Part shown: positions 45,590 to 55,398 of the stretch, one piece after another
Position numbering within the stretch: the first letter of the stretch is position 1
Layout of the letters: each line of letters opens with the position of its first letter
NCBI GenBank assembly: GCA_027073495.1
Contig: JALSVQ010000049.1
Coordinates: forward strand, 900 to 58,062
Direction of reading: 5' to 3'
Length of the DNA: 57,163 nucleotides
DNA from: Flavobacteriaceae bacterium
GTDB taxonomy: Bacteria > Bacteroidota > Bacteroidia > Flavobacteriales > Flavobacteriaceae
Program-made: the position numbers and the translations under genes
The notes under the pieces: model-generated
Told to the model about the DNA's origin: nothing
The model's database searches: none
The model's input: only the letters and a program-made list of their open reading frames with translations

Positions 45590-48111
45590 GCTTTCTTTTT
45601 ATAGCTAATAAATGATATGACTAAAATAATACTAATTAGTGCAAAGATATATTTTTGGTTAGTCATAAAAATATTAGGTTTTGCAAAATTAATATTTTCA
45701 TTATTTCCATAATACTGAAATGCTGCCCAATAATAAGGAGATTTCTTGAGGTTTTTGATAGTGTTATCGTGAAGATAATTTAGTTTTGCTTCATATAATG
45801 CATTGCTTTTACTGTTTGCATTGAGGTTTTGATAAAAATTACGCATTAACAGGGCAGTTGCTTTATCATTAACTTGCCATAAGGATTGAATAATACTTTT
45901 AGCACCAGCATATTTGAATCCGCGTGCCAAACTGAGTGCGCCTTCTCCTCTTTGAATACGACCCAAACCTGTTTTACAGGCGCTCAATACGACCAAATCA
46001 GCTTTTAGCGATAAACCGTAGATTTCATTAAGATTCATTATAGAATCATAGCATTTTATATACGGAGTTTTATTGCTTTCAGCATGCGTTGATATATGTA
46101 TAATATCAAAATCACTTATTTTAGCGATAAAATTTTGTTTACTTGCATCTTGATTGATTAAAAAAGTGCCATCAGTTAGTTTTTGAATGTCTTTCAATTC
46201 TTCTTTGGCATATTTTAAATATGAATTGCTATTTTCAAAAACAGGGAACAATCCTAATAGTTTAAGTTTTTTTGTATTAGTATCTGGACTTGAAAAATAC
46301 AAATCTGTAGCATAAGCATAACTAATTTGATGTTTTTTAATAAGATATGGTAATGCTTTGAATGTATTATTTCTAGATTGAGCAGTAAGTAAGGCATCAA
46401 ATGGAAAAGCACTAAAAATACCATCTGGAATAATGATTAGTTTGTTGTTTTTTAATTTATTTAATTCAAGTTTTTGATAAATTTCAAAGCCTAGTTTTTT
46501 GTATTTTTCAAAATTATTTTCAAGTTTTGAATAGTCTTTAAATAGTTCGATAAAGTCATAAACTATTTCTGCTATATTAAAACGATTCACGGTTATTTTT
46601 TCAGCGTTTACAGTGAAAATATAGGTGTTTTTTATTCCTTCAAAAAACACTAATAAAGTACTGTTCTCTATTTGTAGCTGTTTTTGTATAGCTTCTAATG
46701 AAATATTTTTATCTTCTAAAAAATGATATTTTTTTACTATTTTTTCACGTATTATAGCTAATTGTTCTGTACTGCTGTTCAAAGTGATTAAATCTTCCTT
46801 TTGCTTGCTGTTTTTTAGTTTTGCTATTTGTTTTTTTAATTTTTTCTCTAGTCTAATTAGTGAATCATTCTGATAATTATTCTTACGACTATTGAACTGA
46901 TATTCGGTACTTAATATAATTGATTTACTTTGGTTGGCATAGTTAAATGCTTGTTTTATATTGTTATCTTTTAATGCAATTTCTATTGCTTTTTCACTAC
47001 GTTTTCGTGTTTCATTTTGCAAAAACAATTTTGATTCTTGAAAGTTAAATGTATTGCGAAGCAGATTATCAACATAAAAGGCCAAATCCAACTCTTCACA
47101 TGCTTTTGTGTAGTTTTTTTGTTTTTCATAAAGTAGCGCTTTACAATCAAAAATTTCTTTAAATGTATTTTCTGCATATAAATCAACTTTGCTGATATAT
47201 GCTTTGTTACTTAGTGTTAGTAATGCCTTTTGGCACATATTCAATGCTTTTGTATCCTGATTTAACTTTTCTAGAGTATTGGCTAATAGCACTTGAGTTT
47301 TTGCAATTTCTCTTTTTGAAGCATTGCTTTTTTTGATGTATTTAATACTTTTTTGAAGTAATAAAACCGTCTTGATATATGCTTCTTTATGTGTAGTTAT
47401 AGTGGCTTTTATTTTATAAAACATTGCCAATTCATAATCAGTTGTAGGATTGGCTGCTTCTAAAAACTGTTTCGCTTTTTGCCATTGTTTTAAGGCAATA
47501 TGGTTTTTGGCAAGTTTGCTGTAAATCAAAAAATGGTGATTAGCACTTAGTTTAATATCATTTTTTGCTTGCATTAATAACGCTATGGCATCTTCATGAC
47601 GTCCCAAATCATAATAAATAATAGCAATATTGATAAGTGTTCCTGTTATTAAAGCTTCATCATTTGTATGTTGAGCAGTTTCGAGTATTATTTTGTGCGT
47701 GTATATGGCTTTTTCATAATCTCCCAAACGGGTGTAGCAGTTGGCCAATGGTTTTAGACAACTATCATATATTTCAAAGCGTTTTAGCTTGTTTGTATTA
47801 AAAATATTCCAAGCTTTTTCGTAAGCTTTAGTTGCTTCTTGAAGTTGATTTTCTTTTTTGAGATAATAGGCATAATTTGCCCAAAAATAAACTCGTGCAA
47901 GTTGTTCATTTTTGTTTTTTGCTTTACGCCAAATTTGTTTATTACATTGCTCTAGCGTTGTAGCCTGTGTTGTTTTAAGTGTTGCTGTATAATCAAGATA
48001 AGTATAAATGTATTCCTCGAGGTTATCAGCTTGTTTGTAGCTTGCTATCTTTTCTTGAAAATCAGTTTGAAAAGTTAATAAACTTAATAAACTAACATAA
48101 AGCCATTTCAT
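45586..48111 (-). CDS. TPR-CHAT protease with signal peptide and C-terminal membrane anchor
   Basis: 841 residues. The N-terminal hydrophobic segment (MKWLYVSLLSLLTF) looks like a signal peptide. About 12 TPR-like helical repeats follow (about 60-430), then a coiled-coil region rich in Lys (430-500). The CHAT caspase-like domain (about 540-810) has a catalytic pair: His676 in HISTHAE and Cys712 in VVLSACKTGLGRIQRGEGALSLARGF. The SLWQVNDKATALLM block is also typical. The last 25 residues form a membrane helix with a KKKA tail. The predicted topology puts the protease outside the cytosol, unusual for CHAT proteins. Coupled to the retropepsin gene, and 36 bp after the PKD/barrel gene. Confidence 0.93.
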   Translation of the reverse strand: MKWLYVSLLSLLTFQTDFQEKIASYKQADNLEEYIYTYLDYTATLKTTQATTLEQCNKQIWRKAKNKNEQLARVYFWANYAYYLKKENQLQEATKAYEKAWNIFNTNKLKRFEIYDSCLKPLANCYTRLGDYEKAIYTHKIILETAQHTNDEALITGTLINIAIIYYDLGRHEDAIALLMQAKNDIKLSANHHFLIYSKLAKNHIALKQWQKAKQFLEAANPTTDYELAMFYKIKATITTHKEAYIKTVLLLQKSIKYIKKSNASKREIAKTQVLLANTLEKLNQDTKALNMCQKALLTLSNKAYISKVDLYAENTFKEIFDCKALLYEKQKNYTKACEELDLAFYVDNLLRNTFNFQESKLFLQNETRKRSEKAIEIALKDNNIKQAFNYANQSKSIILSTEYQFNSRKNNYQNDSLIRLEKKLKKQIAKLKNSKQKEDLITLNSSTEQLAIIREKIVKKYHFLEDKNISLEAIQKQLQIENSTLLVFFEGIKNTYIFTVNAEKITVNRFNIAEIVYDFIELFKDYSKLENNFEKYKKLGFEIYQKLELNKLKNNKLIIIPDGIFSAFPFDALLTAQSRNNTFKALPYLIKKHQISYAYATDLYFSSPDTNTKKLKLLGLFPVFENSNSYLKYAKEELKDIQKLTDGTFLINQDASKQNFIAKISDFDIIHISTHAESNKTPYIKCYDSIMNLNEIYGLSLKADLVVLSACKTGLGRIQRGEGALSLARGFKYAGAKSIIQSLWQVNDKATALLMRNFYQNLNANSKSNALYEAKLNYLHDNTIKNLKKSPYYWAAFQYYGNNENINFAKPNIFMTNQKYIFALISIILVISFISYKKKA

Positions 48112-48147
48112 AAATCAATTCTTTAAGTATGATTTATGCAAGATACA

Positions 48148-50169
48148 TTAAAACTTCCAAATAGCATAAAACTGTAAAGCCATTTCTTTTTTACTTCCTA
48201 TAATATAACGTATTCCTCCACTTGGTCCAATACGTGATGCGCCAGCGGTTAAATCTATAAAAGCACCAAAATTATAAAAGTTAAAATTTGATTTACTGCT
48301 ATTTACGTATGCTGTTTCTGGTACTGCTAGATTTGTGATTTCTTCTCCTTGAAGACCTGTAGCATCATTTTGATAATGTACGCGTTTGCTACTAACTTCA
48401 TAGGTTTGTGCTAATGTAAATTTACTTTGAACACCTAATCCAGCTGCAAAAACACCACTAAAATTATAACGATACGATATTGGAACTAAAGTGATACTTG
48501 TTTTGTTTATTTCATAAGAATCTCTTAAATAGGTATGTGTGTCTAATGCTACTGTACCATTATCTAATTGCACATCACTGAACCCAATGTAATTTTCTTT
48601 AGTTGTTAAACTCTTTGTTGATTCAATACTCAGCTCTGCTTGTAGATATTTTTTATAAGCCTTAAAAGGCGAAATAGTAGCGCCAACAAAATAGCCTTTA
48701 GTATCAAAATTAGCATTTGTATTTTCATTAATTTTTTCTTCAGCGTTTAGAAAATACGTATAACCTGTTCGTGCACCTATAGAAATACCTGTTTTGAATC
48801 GTGCTACAGAAGTATTGGTAATTATTGGAGGGTTTTTATCAAAAATGATAGCTGTTTTACTTCGTTGTGTAACTTTGTGAAAGTCTTTAGCAAATTTAAG
48901 ACGGTATTTTACAAAACCTTTAGTACTGTCTTTATCCATTACATTTTTTTGTGTTGAGCCGGGCAAATAAATATTTTTGAATGTAAAAATAATAGAATCT
49001 TTAGCTTTTATAGTGTCCAAGCAACTGTATTGTACTTGCTGTTTTGGGCAGATAGGGCATTTAGGATACATATCAAGTACTTCTAAGGTTTCATTGGCTA
49101 GCATTTTGGGTGTTTCGGTTACCAATTTAATAGTTCTAGCAGGACCTTCTCCATTATTTTGGAACTTTATTTTATACTTCATTTTTTGAAAACGAACTAG
49201 ACGATAATTAATACGTCTATTATAAACTGCCATTTTATTAGGGTCATGAGAAGTCACTATTTCCATTTCTTTTTCCACAATTTTGTGTGTTTCACTATTT
49301 TCATCGGGAATATATATTCCTCTTATAGTTACTACTGCACTTGTGTCTTTTATCATTTCTGGAGTAGTTTTGAAAGTATTAAAAATATTGCGCTTTTCTC
49401 CAGGTTGCATATTTTTAAATTTCCAAACTTTATAATCCTCATATGTAGACTTTGCTTCTTCTAAGCTTAACAGTAGGTTGTTGTTTTTAGTAGTATCTGC
49501 CGCCATTAGCGCCATAGCTTTTTCTGAACTTGCAATGTCATTTGTGTTATTATAATTATTAATTGCTAGTGTTTCAACATTATTTAGTGCTTCTTCTCCA
49601 AAATAATTACGACTATCTTCAATAATAAAATTTTTATTTTTAAATGATTTTTCATTATAAAAAAGATATAATTTCCCGTTGGTTACATAGTCTTTATCAT
49701 TACCATAAGAAAAAACTATTTCAATATTTTGATTAGGTATTGGGTCACTATTACTGATTAAGCGAGCACCATTGAACGCTACAAAAAGTTTATGATCTTC
49801 ATTGTCTAATGGATTTGTAGTTTCATTTATAGCAAAATCTCGTGGTCGTGTTCTCGGCGGTTTCCCGTCATCATAATTATTTGTTATGTACGCATGCGCC
49901 TTATATGCTCCTTTTTTATAGTTATGTACAGGTTGTTCTTGTGTGCTATAATCGCCATCGCCAAATTCCCAGAGATAGGTATAGAATGCTTTTGGTGCTC
50001 CAGCAATTTGATTGAGAGGAGGATTCGCTGTATTGAAAGCAACCGTGTTTCCTTTTTTTTCTAAAATGATAGTTGCAGTACGTGTTAACGTGTCTTTTTT
50101 AATATCTTGTGCAATAATATGATAACTAATGAATAATAGAAACAGTGTGAAATAGCTTTTAGTTCTCAT
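48148..50169 (-). CDS. PKD-domain protein with C-terminal outer-membrane beta-barrel-like region
   Basis: 673 residues. Signal peptide 1-20 (ending IIAQ). A PKD domain at about 30-100 (WEFGDGDYSTQEQPVHNY is its hallmark). The middle region (100-450) is beta-rich, with a CPKQ and CPIC cluster around 368-372 (PKCPICPKQ). The C-terminal ~210 residues show alternating amphipathic strands (GISIGARTGYTYF, GYFVGATISPF, GGIRYIIG) and end in Phe (YAIWKF), typical of outer-membrane beta-barrels. It would therefore be anchored in the outer membrane with PKD domain exposed or periplasmic. First gene of the CHAT operon; role in it unknown. Confidence 0.85.
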   Translation of the reverse strand: MRTKSYFTLFLLFISYHIIAQDIKKDTLTRTATIILEKKGNTVAFNTANPPLNQIAGAPKAFYTYLWEFGDGDYSTQEQPVHNYKKGAYKAHAYITNNYDDGKPPRTRPRDFAINETTNPLDNEDHKLFVAFNGARLISNSDPIPNQNIEIVFSYGNDKDYVTNGKLYLFYNEKSFKNKNFIIEDSRNYFGEEALNNVETLAINNYNNTNDIASSEKAMALMAADTTKNNNLLLSLEEAKSTYEDYKVWKFKNMQPGEKRNIFNTFKTTPEMIKDTSAVVTIRGIYIPDENSETHKIVEKEMEIVTSHDPNKMAVYNRRINYRLVRFQKMKYKIKFQNNGEGPARTIKLVTETPKMLANETLEVLDMYPKCPICPKQQVQYSCLDTIKAKDSIIFTFKNIYLPGSTQKNVMDKDSTKGFVKYRLKFAKDFHKVTQRSKTAIIFDKNPPIITNTSVARFKTGISIGARTGYTYFLNAEEKINENTNANFDTKGYFVGATISPFKAYKKYLQAELSIESTKSLTTKENYIGFSDVQLDNGTVALDTHTYLRDSYEINKTSITLVPISYRYNFSGVFAAGLGVQSKFTLAQTYEVSSKRVHYQNDATGLQGEEITNLAVPETAYVNSSKSNFNFYNFGAFIDLTAGASRIGPSGGIRYIIGSKKEMALQFYAIWKF

Positions 50170-50266
50170 AATTTATGTTTTTAGTTTTTCAAAATTTTAA
50201 TATGTGAGAAATATATTTTTTTGCCTATTGACAGTAAAACGAATTTATAACTTATCTTCAATCATT

Positions 50267-50293
50267 AGATTTCTCACTTCGTATCGAAATGAT
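50267..50293 (-). repeat. REP-like intergenic repeat, copy 2 (best preserved)
   Basis: On the minus strand it reads ATCATTTCGATACGAAGTGAG followed by AAATCT (27 bp in all). Internal TTCG/CGAA and ATTTC/GAAAT complementarity could form small hairpins. Lies between the PKD gene and the ZU5-like gene. Confidence 0.75.
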
Positions 50294-50383
50294 AATAAAT
50301 ACAAAATTTTAATATTCAAATATAACAAAAATGTGCAGATAAGCAAGCTTATCCGCACATTAACAAAATCCATAGTGTATATC

Positions 50384-51370
50384 TTATGGTAATGCATCTA
50401 TTTGAGTTTGTAAGTCACTTTGACTTACTGTAGTTACATTATCAATATGTTCTTGTTGTCCAGCAGTAACTGTTATCGCTTTTATCTGATAATTGATAGT
50501 ATCATCATCATCAACACTAATAAAAATTAAGTGCGCTTCAAGTCCTATAGGTAATTGCCCGTAATGTTCTGTAAATGCATCATTTTCATACTTATCTAAT
50601 GGAGCTATTCCGTGATCATCGCCATCAATACTAATATATATATCTGCATTTTCATCGGTATATCCTGCTGGAACGGTTACTTCTAGTGTGGTTTTTGGTC
50701 TTGGATCGTTTGAGAATCTATCTAAATTTGTCCAACCATTTTCAGATGAAAAAACAGAATAATAAAATCCATTTGAGCCATCACGTACACCTACAGGCAC
50801 CAAATTGATTCCTGCTGCAGTATTACCATCCATTTGGATCCAAGTGAGTTCATCTGCTACAACTTCTCCTCTAAAACCAATAAGATTGTTGTCAAATGCT
50901 GTTGCATCTGGGTTTGCTGCTGATCGTATTTCGTAAGGTATTGCTATCTGAACATCACAATTACAACTATTTTGCGTAGCTTTCATATAAAATTCTCCAC
51001 CAGTTATGAGGTAAGTTTTATCACCATTTGGGAGTTGTCCTGTTGTTGGTTTATTCATCAAAACCATATCCGAACGTTTGTAAAATTCAGCATATTTGAT
51101 ATCTATATTTCCTGTAAGCACATTGCCATTTTCATCTTTAAAAGCATTTGGCGCAAATATAAACTGACTGCCTTGAGAACCAATAATTGTTCCTCCTAAT
51201 GCAGCATCAATGGTACTTTCTTGCATGGCATCTGCAAGTAAATTGTCACGCAATGCAGTAAGCTGTCGTCCACTATTGTTAAGTCGTGTTCCTTGGTCTT
51301 CTTTTGGATTACAAGCAGTAAATAAAGCCGCTACAACTCCAATTCCTAAAATTAATTTTTGCATTTTCAT
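50384..51370 (-). CDS. Lipoprotein with ZU5-like domain
   Basis: 328 residues from the ATG at 51370, giving MKMQKLILGIGVVAALFTAC with lipobox FTAC. An upstream ATG at 51397 adds nine residues without improving the signal peptide. The region IIGSQGSQFIFAPNAFKDENGNVLTG (about 70-95) resembles a ZU5 domain, as found in other Bacteroidota lipoproteins; more beta-sandwich sequence follows and the C-terminus is acidic. An internal NSCNCD Cys pair is present. It lies upstream of the CHAT operon on the same strand, 214 bp away. Function unknown; ZU5 assignment moderate. Confidence 0.78.
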   Translation of the reverse strand: MKMQKLILGIGVVAALFTACNPKEDQGTRLNNSGRQLTALRDNLLADAMQESTIDAALGGTIIGSQGSQFIFAPNAFKDENGNVLTGNIDIKYAEFYKRSDMVLMNKPTTGQLPNGDKTYLITGGEFYMKATQNSCNCDVQIAIPYEIRSAANPDATAFDNNLIGFRGEVVADELTWIQMDGNTAAGINLVPVGVRDGSNGFYYSVFSSENGWTNLDRFSNDPRPKTTLEVTVPAGYTDENADIYISIDGDDHGIAPLDKYENDAFTEHYGQLPIGLEAHLIFISVDDDDTINYQIKAITVTAGQQEHIDNVTTVSQSDLQTQIDALP

Positions 51371-51501
51371 AATATCTTTTTTTTTAATGTTACACATTTA
51401 GATACGATGCATTAGAAATTGTTACCCTTTTTGTTATTTGTGTTTGTTTTTAGAACTTTGATTTTATATTTTTCACTTGTTTCATAAAATTGCTCGATGC
51501 T

Positions 51502-51524
51502 GATTCTTCACTTTCTCGAAATAG
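51502..51524 (-). repeat. REP-like intergenic repeat, copy 3 (degenerate)
   Basis: The minus-strand sequence CTATTTCGAGAAAGTGAAGA plus ATC resembles ATTTCGA..CGAAGTGAGAAATC. It pairs with a nearby TTCGAGGAAAG at 51539-51549, making an imperfect hairpin after the mutase gene. Confidence 0.5.
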
Positions 51525-51606
51525 TAATAATCAGATAATTCGAGGAAAGAATTAAAAATTGTTAATTTTATATAATTCTAAACAATAAAAATTCACTCCT
51601 ATAAAC

Positions 51607-53664
51607 TTATTCCACAGTCTGAATTAATATCTCTAGCATTTCAATAGCTGCTTCACTTATTTTAGTTCCAGGACCGTAGATGCCGACTACGCCGTGTTCA
51701 AATAAAAATTCATAATCTTGAGGAGGTATTACACCGCCTGCAATAACCATTATATCTTCTCTTCCATATTTTATAAGTTCAGCAATGACATCTGGTATCA
51801 ATGTTTTATGTCCTGCAGCTAATGAAGAAACGCCTAATACATGAACATCATTCTCTACAGCTTGCTTAGCAGTTTCTTTTGGTGTTTGAAACAAAGGTCC
51901 TATATCTACATCAAAACCTAAGTCAGCATAAGCAGTAGCTACCACTTTTGCTCCTCTGTCGTGACCATCTTGTCCCATTTTTGCTATCATTATACGAGGT
52001 CTCCGACCATCTAATACTGCAAATTGGTCTGCCAATGCTTTAGCCTTGGCAAAAGACGGATCTTCTTTTATTGCTTTTTTATACACACCACTTATCGAAT
52101 TAATTACTGCTTTATAACGTCCAAATACTGCTTCCAAAGTATCGGAAATTTCTCCTAAAGTAGCACGACTCCGTGCCGCTTCTACAGCCAAAGCTAATAA
52201 ATTTCCTGTTCCTAAACGTGCTGCATTTTGTAATTTTTTTAAAGTTAAAGCCACTTTTTCATTATCTCGAGTCGCTTTTATATGTTTAAGGCGTTTAATT
52301 TGCGATTCGCGAACCGCATTATTATCAACTTCGAGAATATGTAATGGGTCTTCTTTTTCAAGTTTATAAGCATTAATACCTATTATTTTATCTTCGTTAC
52401 TATCTATTTTTGCTTGTTTAATAGCTGCAGCTTCTTCTATACGTAGTTTAGGAATTCCTTTTTCTATCGCTTTAGTCATTCCGCCCAATGATTCTACTTC
52501 TTCTATCAATTCCCAAGCTCTGTCAATCATCTCTTGTGTGAGTTGCTCTACGTAATAAGAACCTGCCCAAGGGTCAACCGTTTTGGTTATATATGTTTCT
52601 TTTTGCAAAAATAACTGTGTATTTCGCGCAATACGAGCAGAGAAATCTGTAGGCAATGCAATGGCTTCGTCCAAAGCATTAGTATGCAATGATTGTGTCC
52701 CTCCAAATGCAGCTGCATTGGCTTCTATACAGGTACGAGCTACATTATTAAAAGGGTCTTGCGCAGTAAGACTCCAACCACTTGTTTGACAATGCGTACG
52801 TAGTGCTAATGATTTTGGGTTTTTGGGTTTAAACTGACTGACTATTTTTGCCCAAAGTACACGTCCTGCACGCAGTTTGGCTATTTCTTTAAAATGTTCC
52901 ATCCCAATAGCCCAAAAGAATGAAAGGCGTGGTGCAAAAGTGTCAATTTCCATTCCTGCTGCCAATCCTGTACGAATATACTCCAAACCATCGGCTAAGG
53001 TATATGCCAATTCTATTTCTGGGGTTGCTCCTGCTTCTTGCATATGATAGCCTGAGATAGAAATGGAATTAAATTTAGGCATAAAAGCACTTGTGTGCTT
53101 AAAAATATCTGCAATAATACGCATGGAAGCCTTCGGTGGATAAATATAAGTATTACGTACCATGAACTCTTTCAAAATATCATTTTGAATAGTCCCAGAA
53201 AGCAATTCTGAAGCTACACCTTGTTCTTCGGCTGCTACAATATAAAATGCCATAATGGGCAATACTGCACCATTCATAGTCATAGAAACAGACATTTTAT
53301 CTAGTGGAATACTATCAAAGAGTATTTTCATGTCTTCCACAGAATCAATAGCAACACCTGCTTTACCAACATCTCCATGGACGCGTTCGTGATCGGAATC
53401 ATAACCGCGGTGTGTGGCCAAATCAAAAGCAACAGAAAGTCCTTTTTGCCCAGCTTTGAGGTTCCTTCTATAAAATGCATTACTCTCTTCTGCAGTAGAA
53501 AACCCTGCATATTGCCGTATAGTCCAAGGGCGACGCACGTACATAGTACTATAAGGTCCCCGCAAATTAGGTGCAATACCTGCTGCAAATGTTTCTGTTT
53601 TTCCTGTTGATTGGCGTTTTACAGTTTTAGCTATGGTAATATTTTGTATGTTTTTTCGTGCCAT
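51607..53664 (-). CDS. Methylmalonyl-CoA mutase large (alpha) subunit
   Basis: 685 residues, slightly shorter than usual (~710). B12-dependent interconversion of methylmalonyl-CoA and succinyl-CoA. TIM-barrel signatures [24 protein letters not shown] (the Tyr is the substrate-contact residue), [30 protein letters not shown] and [13 protein letters not shown]. The C-terminal cobalamin domain (about 550-680) has [14 protein letters not shown] with the base-off His, and [15 protein letters not shown]. The small (beta) subunit gene is not adjacent: the gene directly upstream (1-bp gap) encodes an RDD protein. The enzyme could be homodimeric or the beta gene could lie elsewhere. Confidence 0.94.
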   Translation of the reverse strand: MARKNIQNITIAKTVKRQSTGKTETFAAGIAPNLRGPYSTMYVRRPWTIRQYAGFSTAEESNAFYRRNLKAGQKGLSVAFDLATHRGYDSDHERVHGDVGKAGVAIDSVEDMKILFDSIPLDKMSVSMTMNGAVLPIMAFYIVAAEEQGVASELLSGTIQNDILKEFMVRNTYIYPPKASMRIIADIFKHTSAFMPKFNSISISGYHMQEAGATPEIELAYTLADGLEYIRTGLAAGMEIDTFAPRLSFFWAIGMEHFKEIAKLRAGRVLWAKIVSQFKPKNPKSLALRTHCQTSGWSLTAQDPFNNVARTCIEANAAAFGGTQSLHTNALDEAIALPTDFSARIARNTQLFLQKETYITKTVDPWAGSYYVEQLTQEMIDRAWELIEEVESLGGMTKAIEKGIPKLRIEEAAAIKQAKIDSNEDKIIGINAYKLEKEDPLHILEVDNNAVRESQIKRLKHIKATRDNEKVALTLKKLQNAARLGTGNLLALAVEAARSRATLGEISDTLEAVFGRYKAVINSISGVYKKAIKEDPSFAKAKALADQFAVLDGRRPRIMIAKMGQDGHDRGAKVVATAYADLGFDVDIGPLFQTPKETAKQAVENDVHVLGVSSLAAGHKTLIPDVIAELIKYGREDIMVIAGGVIPPQDYEFLFEHGVVGIYGPGTKISEAAIEMLEILIQTVE

Positions 53665-53665
53665 T

Positions 53666-54403
53666 TTATGTCATATCTTGAGTGAAATAGGTATAATCTT
53701 TTAAAACTAAAATAATAAATCTATCATCACGCATATTTTCATCTTTTTTCACATCAATGATGCCTTCTATTTTCTTACGTAATTTTATAAGTAATTCTTT
53801 ATCTTTATGATTCGCATCTTTATAAATATTTTTAATAATCTGCGCATCACGATCGGTTAGTTTAATAACCGAAGGAAATGTTGGTTTATAGCTATTTTCT
53901 AAATGCTGTAAAATCGTGCTATTGATAGTAACATCATTTTTTAATGATACAACAGCAGTTCCAGAGGAAATACCACCAATACGTTGATTAGACTTAGATA
54001 GTATAATACTCAAAGTGCCAATTATGGGTATAATAATCAGCCAGATATCTACAATACGAAATAGCCAACGCACAAAATAATCAGAAAATGAAGCGCGATA
54101 GCCGTCTATTTTGATAACACGTATTTTCATAATTTTCTTACCTACAGTTTGTCCTCCAAAAAAGAGTTCTGTTGTTAGTGTGTAGAAAAAAACGGGAAGC
54201 ATAAAAACACTATAAACAGCCATTTTTGACCAACGGTCTTTTATGTTATCAAAGCCTAGTGCCGCTGCCAGTAGATTCATCATATACATATAACCTAGTA
54301 AAATAAGAATATCCAGTATAGCAGCAAGAATACGTTCTCCCAATCCAGCCAATTTAAATTGGATGTTAACATTTTGAGTAGTATTAATTTGTATTGTATT
54401 CAT
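53666..54403 (-). CDS. RDD family membrane protein
   Basis: 245 residues. The RDD domain (about 20-150) has [19 protein letters not shown] at the first helix with the Arg-Asp-Asp-type positions, plus [17 protein letters not shown] and two more helices. The C-terminal 90 residues are cytosolic and charged. RDD proteins are ion-transport or membrane-organising factors of uncertain role. They commonly lie beside the SpoIIM operon that starts divergently 23 bp away, so it probably belongs functionally to that cluster although co-transcribed with the mutase. Confidence 0.9.
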   Translation of the reverse strand: MNTIQINTTQNVNIQFKLAGLGERILAAILDILILLGYMYMMNLLAAALGFDNIKDRWSKMAVYSVFMLPVFFYTLTTELFFGGQTVGKKIMKIRVIKIDGYRASFSDYFVRWLFRIVDIWLIIIPIIGTLSIILSKSNQRIGGISSGTAVVSLKNDVTINSTILQHLENSYKPTFPSVIKLTDRDAQIIKNIYKDANHKDKELLIKLRKKIEGIIDVKKDENMRDDRFIILVLKDYTYFTQDMT

Positions 54404-54426
54404 TATTTAATTACCTTCGTTTTTCT

Positions 54427-55398
54427 ATGCGAGAAGCGGCTTTTATAAAACAAAATAAAGAAAAATGGCTCAAATTTGAGTCAAAAATCTTTGGAAATTC
54501 ACCGACTAATCCTGATGAGCTTTCCAGTTTATACATTCATTTAATGAATGACCTCGCTTATGCGCAAACTTATTACCCCAAAAGTAAGACAATTCTTTAT
54601 TTAAATGACCTTGCTGCACGAACTTTTCAAAAAATTTATAAAACTAAGCCTGAAAAATCCAATCGTTTGGTGTCTTTTTTCAAAACAGAAGTCCCTTTGA
54701 TTGTCTATAAAAACCGTAGGTTTCTTTATTATGCATTTATCTTTTTCTTTGTTTCTGTGGCTATTGGTGTTTTGTCTGCTAACAGTGATACCAATTTTGT
54801 TCGTCTCATTTTAGGCGATGAGTATGTTAACCAAACATTGGACAATATAGCCAAAGGAGATCCACTTGCTGTTTATAAGAGTGGAAGTAATTGGGGAAGT
54901 CATATAGGAATCACCATTAAGAATCTAAGAGTTGGGCTTTATAATTATATTTTTGGCATATTTGGAGGCTTTGGTTCTATTTACATATTATTCAAAAACA
55001 GCTTAATGCTTGGTGCATTTCAGTACTTTTTTTATCAACACGGTGTGTTTTGGGAAAGCGTACGTGGTATTTGGATTCACGGTGCAATGGAGATATTTGC
55101 CATAGTAGTTGAATCTATGGCTGGATTGGTATTGGGAGCAAGTCTATTGTTTCCAAGTACTTATTCTCGTGTTGAATCGTTAAAAATGGGTGTGAAAGAA
55201 TCATTAAAAATAGTAGTCAGCACCTTTCCTTTTACTATTGCGGCAGGATTTTTGGAAGGCTACGTTACGCGATACAGCAATATAATGCCCAATTGGCTTT
55301 CGGTAGGCATTATACTCACAACATTAAGTATTATTAGTTATTATTATTTTAGCTATCCTAAATATATTTACAACAAATTAAAAAACGAATCATTATGA
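54427..55398 (+). CDS. Stage II sporulation protein M-like (SpoIIM/DUF95) membrane protein
   Basis: 323 residues from the ATG at 54427 (MREAAFIKQNKEKW, the common family start). An in-frame TTG at 54394 would overlap the divergent RDD start and is rejected. A cytosolic helical N-terminus precedes about five membrane helices. GIFGGFGSIYILFKNSLMLGAFQYFF and IWIHGAMEIFAIVVE are hallmark SpoIIM-family stretches. In Bacteroidota it heads the cluster RDD-SpoIIM-DUF4013-like-DUF4129-DUF4350-MoxR-DUF58. Overlaps the next gene by 4 bp. Confidence 0.92.
   Translation: MREAAFIKQNKEKWLKFESKIFGNSPTNPDELSSLYIHLMNDLAYAQTYYPKSKTILYLNDLAARTFQKIYKTKPEKSNRLVSFFKTEVPLIVYKNRRFLYYAFIFFFVSVAIGVLSANSDTNFVRLILGDEYVNQTLDNIAKGDPLAVYKSGSNWGSHIGITIKNLRVGLYNYIFGIFGGFGSIYILFKNSLMLGAFQYFFYQHGVFWESVRGIWIHGAMEIFAIVVESMAGLVLGASLLFPSTYSRVESLKMGVKESLKIVVSTFPFTIAAGFLEGYVTRYSNIMPNWLSVGIILTTLSIISYYYFSYPKYIYNKLKNESL

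Noticed and set aside
45586-48111. Type III-E CRISPR (Craspase-like) system suggested by TPR-CHAT
   Set aside because: No Cas genes, no gRAMP effector and no repeat-spacer array; the protein also has a signal peptide and membrane anchor.
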